Assembly: GCF_003573545.1 (NCBI RefSeq) | Contig: NZ_QWET01000013.1 | Coordinates: 1-64,000, forward strand | Source of the DNA: Mariniphaga sediminis | GTDB lineage: Bacteria; Bacteroidota; Bacteroidia; Bacteroidales; Prolixibacteraceae | Direction: 5' to 3' | Length of the DNA stretch: 64,000 nt | Part shown: piece by piece, positions 63,101 to 64,000 of the stretch | Layout of the letters: each line of letters opens with the position of its first letter | Position numbering within the stretch: the first letter of the stretch is position 1 | Position numbers and translations under genes: made by a program | Notes under the pieces: model-generated | Database searches by the model: none | Seen by the model: the letters and a program-made list of their open reading frames with translations, nothing else | Told to the model about the DNA's origin: nothing

Positions 63101-63820
63101 ATGGAAACTATTATTGCAGTAAAAAACCTGGTTAAAAAATTCGGAAACTTCATGGCCAACGACCACCTCACGTTTGATGTGCATAAAGGTGAAATTTTTG
63201 GGTTCCTTGGGGCAAATGGCGCCGGCAAAACAACGGCTATCCGCATTTTATGCGGACTCTCCTCTCCCACTTCGGGCGACGTGAATGTAGCTGGATTTGA
63301 TATTTACCGAGAGACGGAAAAAATCAAAAAAAACATCGGGTATATGAGCCAGAAATTTTCATTGTATGAAGATTTGACCGTTTCGGAAAACATTCAGCTT
63401 TATGCAGGAATTTATGGGATTTCAGCAAAAAAAAGAAAAGAAAAAGAAGCCGAACTGCTGAAAAAACTGGGAATGGGAGAAGCCCGCGGAAAACTAATTG
63501 CAGGACTTCCATTGGGATGGAAACAGAAACTGGCTTTTTCGGTAGCTATTTTTCATGATCCCAAAATCGTATTTCTTGATGAACCCACCGGCGGTGTTGA
63601 CCCTGTAACACGCCGAAAGTTTTGGGACCTCATTTACGAAGCAGCCAACAATGGTATTACGGTATTTGTAACGACCCATTATATGGACGAAGCCGAATAC
63701 TGCGACCGCGTTTCGATTATGGATGCCGGAAAAATAGAAGCGCTTGATACCCCGGCAAAGCTGAAAGAAAAGTACCAGGCCAGCAATATGGACGAAGTGT
63801 TTTTACAAATAGCAAGATAG
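63101..63820 (+). CDS. ABC transporter ATP-binding protein (YbhF-like, second)
   Basis: A 239-residue ATPase: Walker A GANGAGKTT, Walker B IVFLDEPTGGVDP, and in place of the usual LSGGQ the degenerate AGLPLGWKQK, which is normal for the second half of YbhF-type transporters. It is a stand-alone counterpart of the first ATPase, and the two would work as a heterodimer. The permeases should follow downstream of the window. It is separated from the first ATPase gene by a four-helix-bundle relic. Confidence 0.93.
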   Translation: METIIAVKNLVKKFGNFMANDHLTFDVHKGEIFGFLGANGAGKTTAIRILCGLSSPTSGDVNVAGFDIYRETEKIKKNIGYMSQKFSLYEDLTVSENIQLYAGIYGISAKKRKEKEAELLKKLGMGEARGKLIAGLPLGWKQKLAFSVAIFHDPKIVFLDEPTGGVDPVTRRKFWDLIYEAANNGITVFVTTHYMDEAEYCDRVSIMDAGKIEALDTPAKLKEKYQASNMDEVFLQIAR

Positions 63821-63832
63821 CTGCTAGTAACA

Positions 63833-63851
63833 AGTAGTGAGTAGTGAGTAG
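63833..63851 (+). repeat. AGTAGTG-type tandem repeat after the second ABC ATPase gene
   Basis: AGTAGTGAGTAGTGAGTAG repeats GAGTAGT in tandem between the ATPase gene and the third four-helix-bundle gene. Confidence 0.65.
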
Positions 63852-63912
63852 GAAAGATTCAGAAGTAAGATTCATCTCAAATAGCTGAAATGTTAAACTT
63901 AAATCAAGTATC

Positions 63913-64000
63913 ATGAACAAATTTAAAGAATTAAAAGTATGGCAAAAAGCAATTCAACTTGTAACAAAGATTTATTCTCGCACATCAAATTTTCCAAAAG
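63913..64000 (+). CDS. Four-helix-bundle (S23-like) protein, cut by the window end
   Basis: The first 29 codons (MNKFKELKVWQKAIQLVTKI, then YSRTSNFPK) match the start of the family: a short basic leader, FKELKVWQKA and a long first helix. The rest lies outside the window, so it cannot be told whether this copy is intact. It occupies the gap after the second ATPase gene. Confidence 0.8.
   Translation, partial: MNKFKELKVWQKAIQLVTKIYSRTSNFPK

Noticed and set aside
62831-64000. 23S rRNA intervening sequence
   Set aside because: The four-helix-bundle genes resemble IVS proteins, but no rRNA sequence flanks them here.
1-64000. CRISPR arrays, riboswitches, rRNA genes, phage structural genes
   Set aside because: No regularly spaced repeats, no recognisable aptamer or rRNA sequence and no phage proteins were seen on either strand.

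Overview
The window looks like a chromosomal segment of a Bacteroidota bacterium, probably of the Marinilabiliales or a neighbouring order (for example Prolixibacteraceae-like). Signs are TAnnTTTG promoter boxes, a gliding-motility-type C-terminal (CHU_C) secreted protein next to a PorP/SprF protein (type IX secretion), an ECF sigma / FecR / STN-TonB receptor / DUF4249 locus, DUF4159 and DUF6261-type proteins, START-like and four-helix-bundle (S23-like) proteins. The order-level placement is inference; no rRNA gene is present.

Layout. 0.1-7.4 kb: a PhzF-like protein, then a minus-strand redox cluster (membrane-anchored thioredoxin, OsmC, thioredoxin reductase-like flavoprotein, atypical thioredoxin, NifX-like protein) divergent from a Crp/Fnr regulator; then ArfB, GtrA, CPBP protease and a 1-Cys peroxiredoxin. 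7.6-14.8 kb: a histidine kinase and a sugar locus (arabinose/fucose isomerase-like protein, GH106-like hydrolase, divergent AraC regulator). 15-29 kb: RsmE, DUF4159, envelope proteins, gamma-glutamyltransferase, NIPSNAP protein, a giant IgGFc-binding/PKD/CHU_C protein with PorP/SprF, then a dehydrogenase, a SUMF1-like lipoprotein and a Gfo/Idh/MocA oxidoreductase. 29-34 kb: a cell-surface-signalling TonB uptake locus. 34-43.5 kb: an AlaDH/PNT-fold dehydrogenase, BipA, a DUF6261-like protein, and an overlapping LptF/G-permease plus two-glycosyltransferase operon. 51.9-58.3 kb: aconitase, two unrelated-subfamily isocitrate dehydrogenases and citrate synthase in one row, the oxidative half of the TCA cycle to 2-oxoglutarate. 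58.8-64 kb: a TetR-controlled TolC/HlyD/ABC exporter operon whose gaps hold four-helix-bundle genes in different states of decay.

The most striking structure is a genomic island of about 7.85 kb (43821-51671) inserted at the 3' end of a tRNA-Met(CAT) gene. A 14-bp copy of the tRNA 3' end recurs at the far border. The island carries a Crp/Fnr regulator, a UlaG-like metallo-hydrolase and a RidA protein with CRP-type operators between them, a mosaic of broken gene fragments, a beta-helix lipoprotein operon behind a perfect FNR-type box, and the truncated, stop-interrupted remnant of a coiled-coil membrane protein. No integrase was found, so the island looks fixed and decaying.

Other points of interest are a thioredoxin reductase without the NADPH-phosphate-binding arginines paired with a thioredoxin without CxxC, NADP- and NAD-type isocitrate dehydrogenases side by side, an alcohol dehydrogenase that has lost all four structural-zinc cysteines, and a dispersed repeat of about 60 nt, one copy of which lies inside the apparent N-terminus of the DUF4159 gene.
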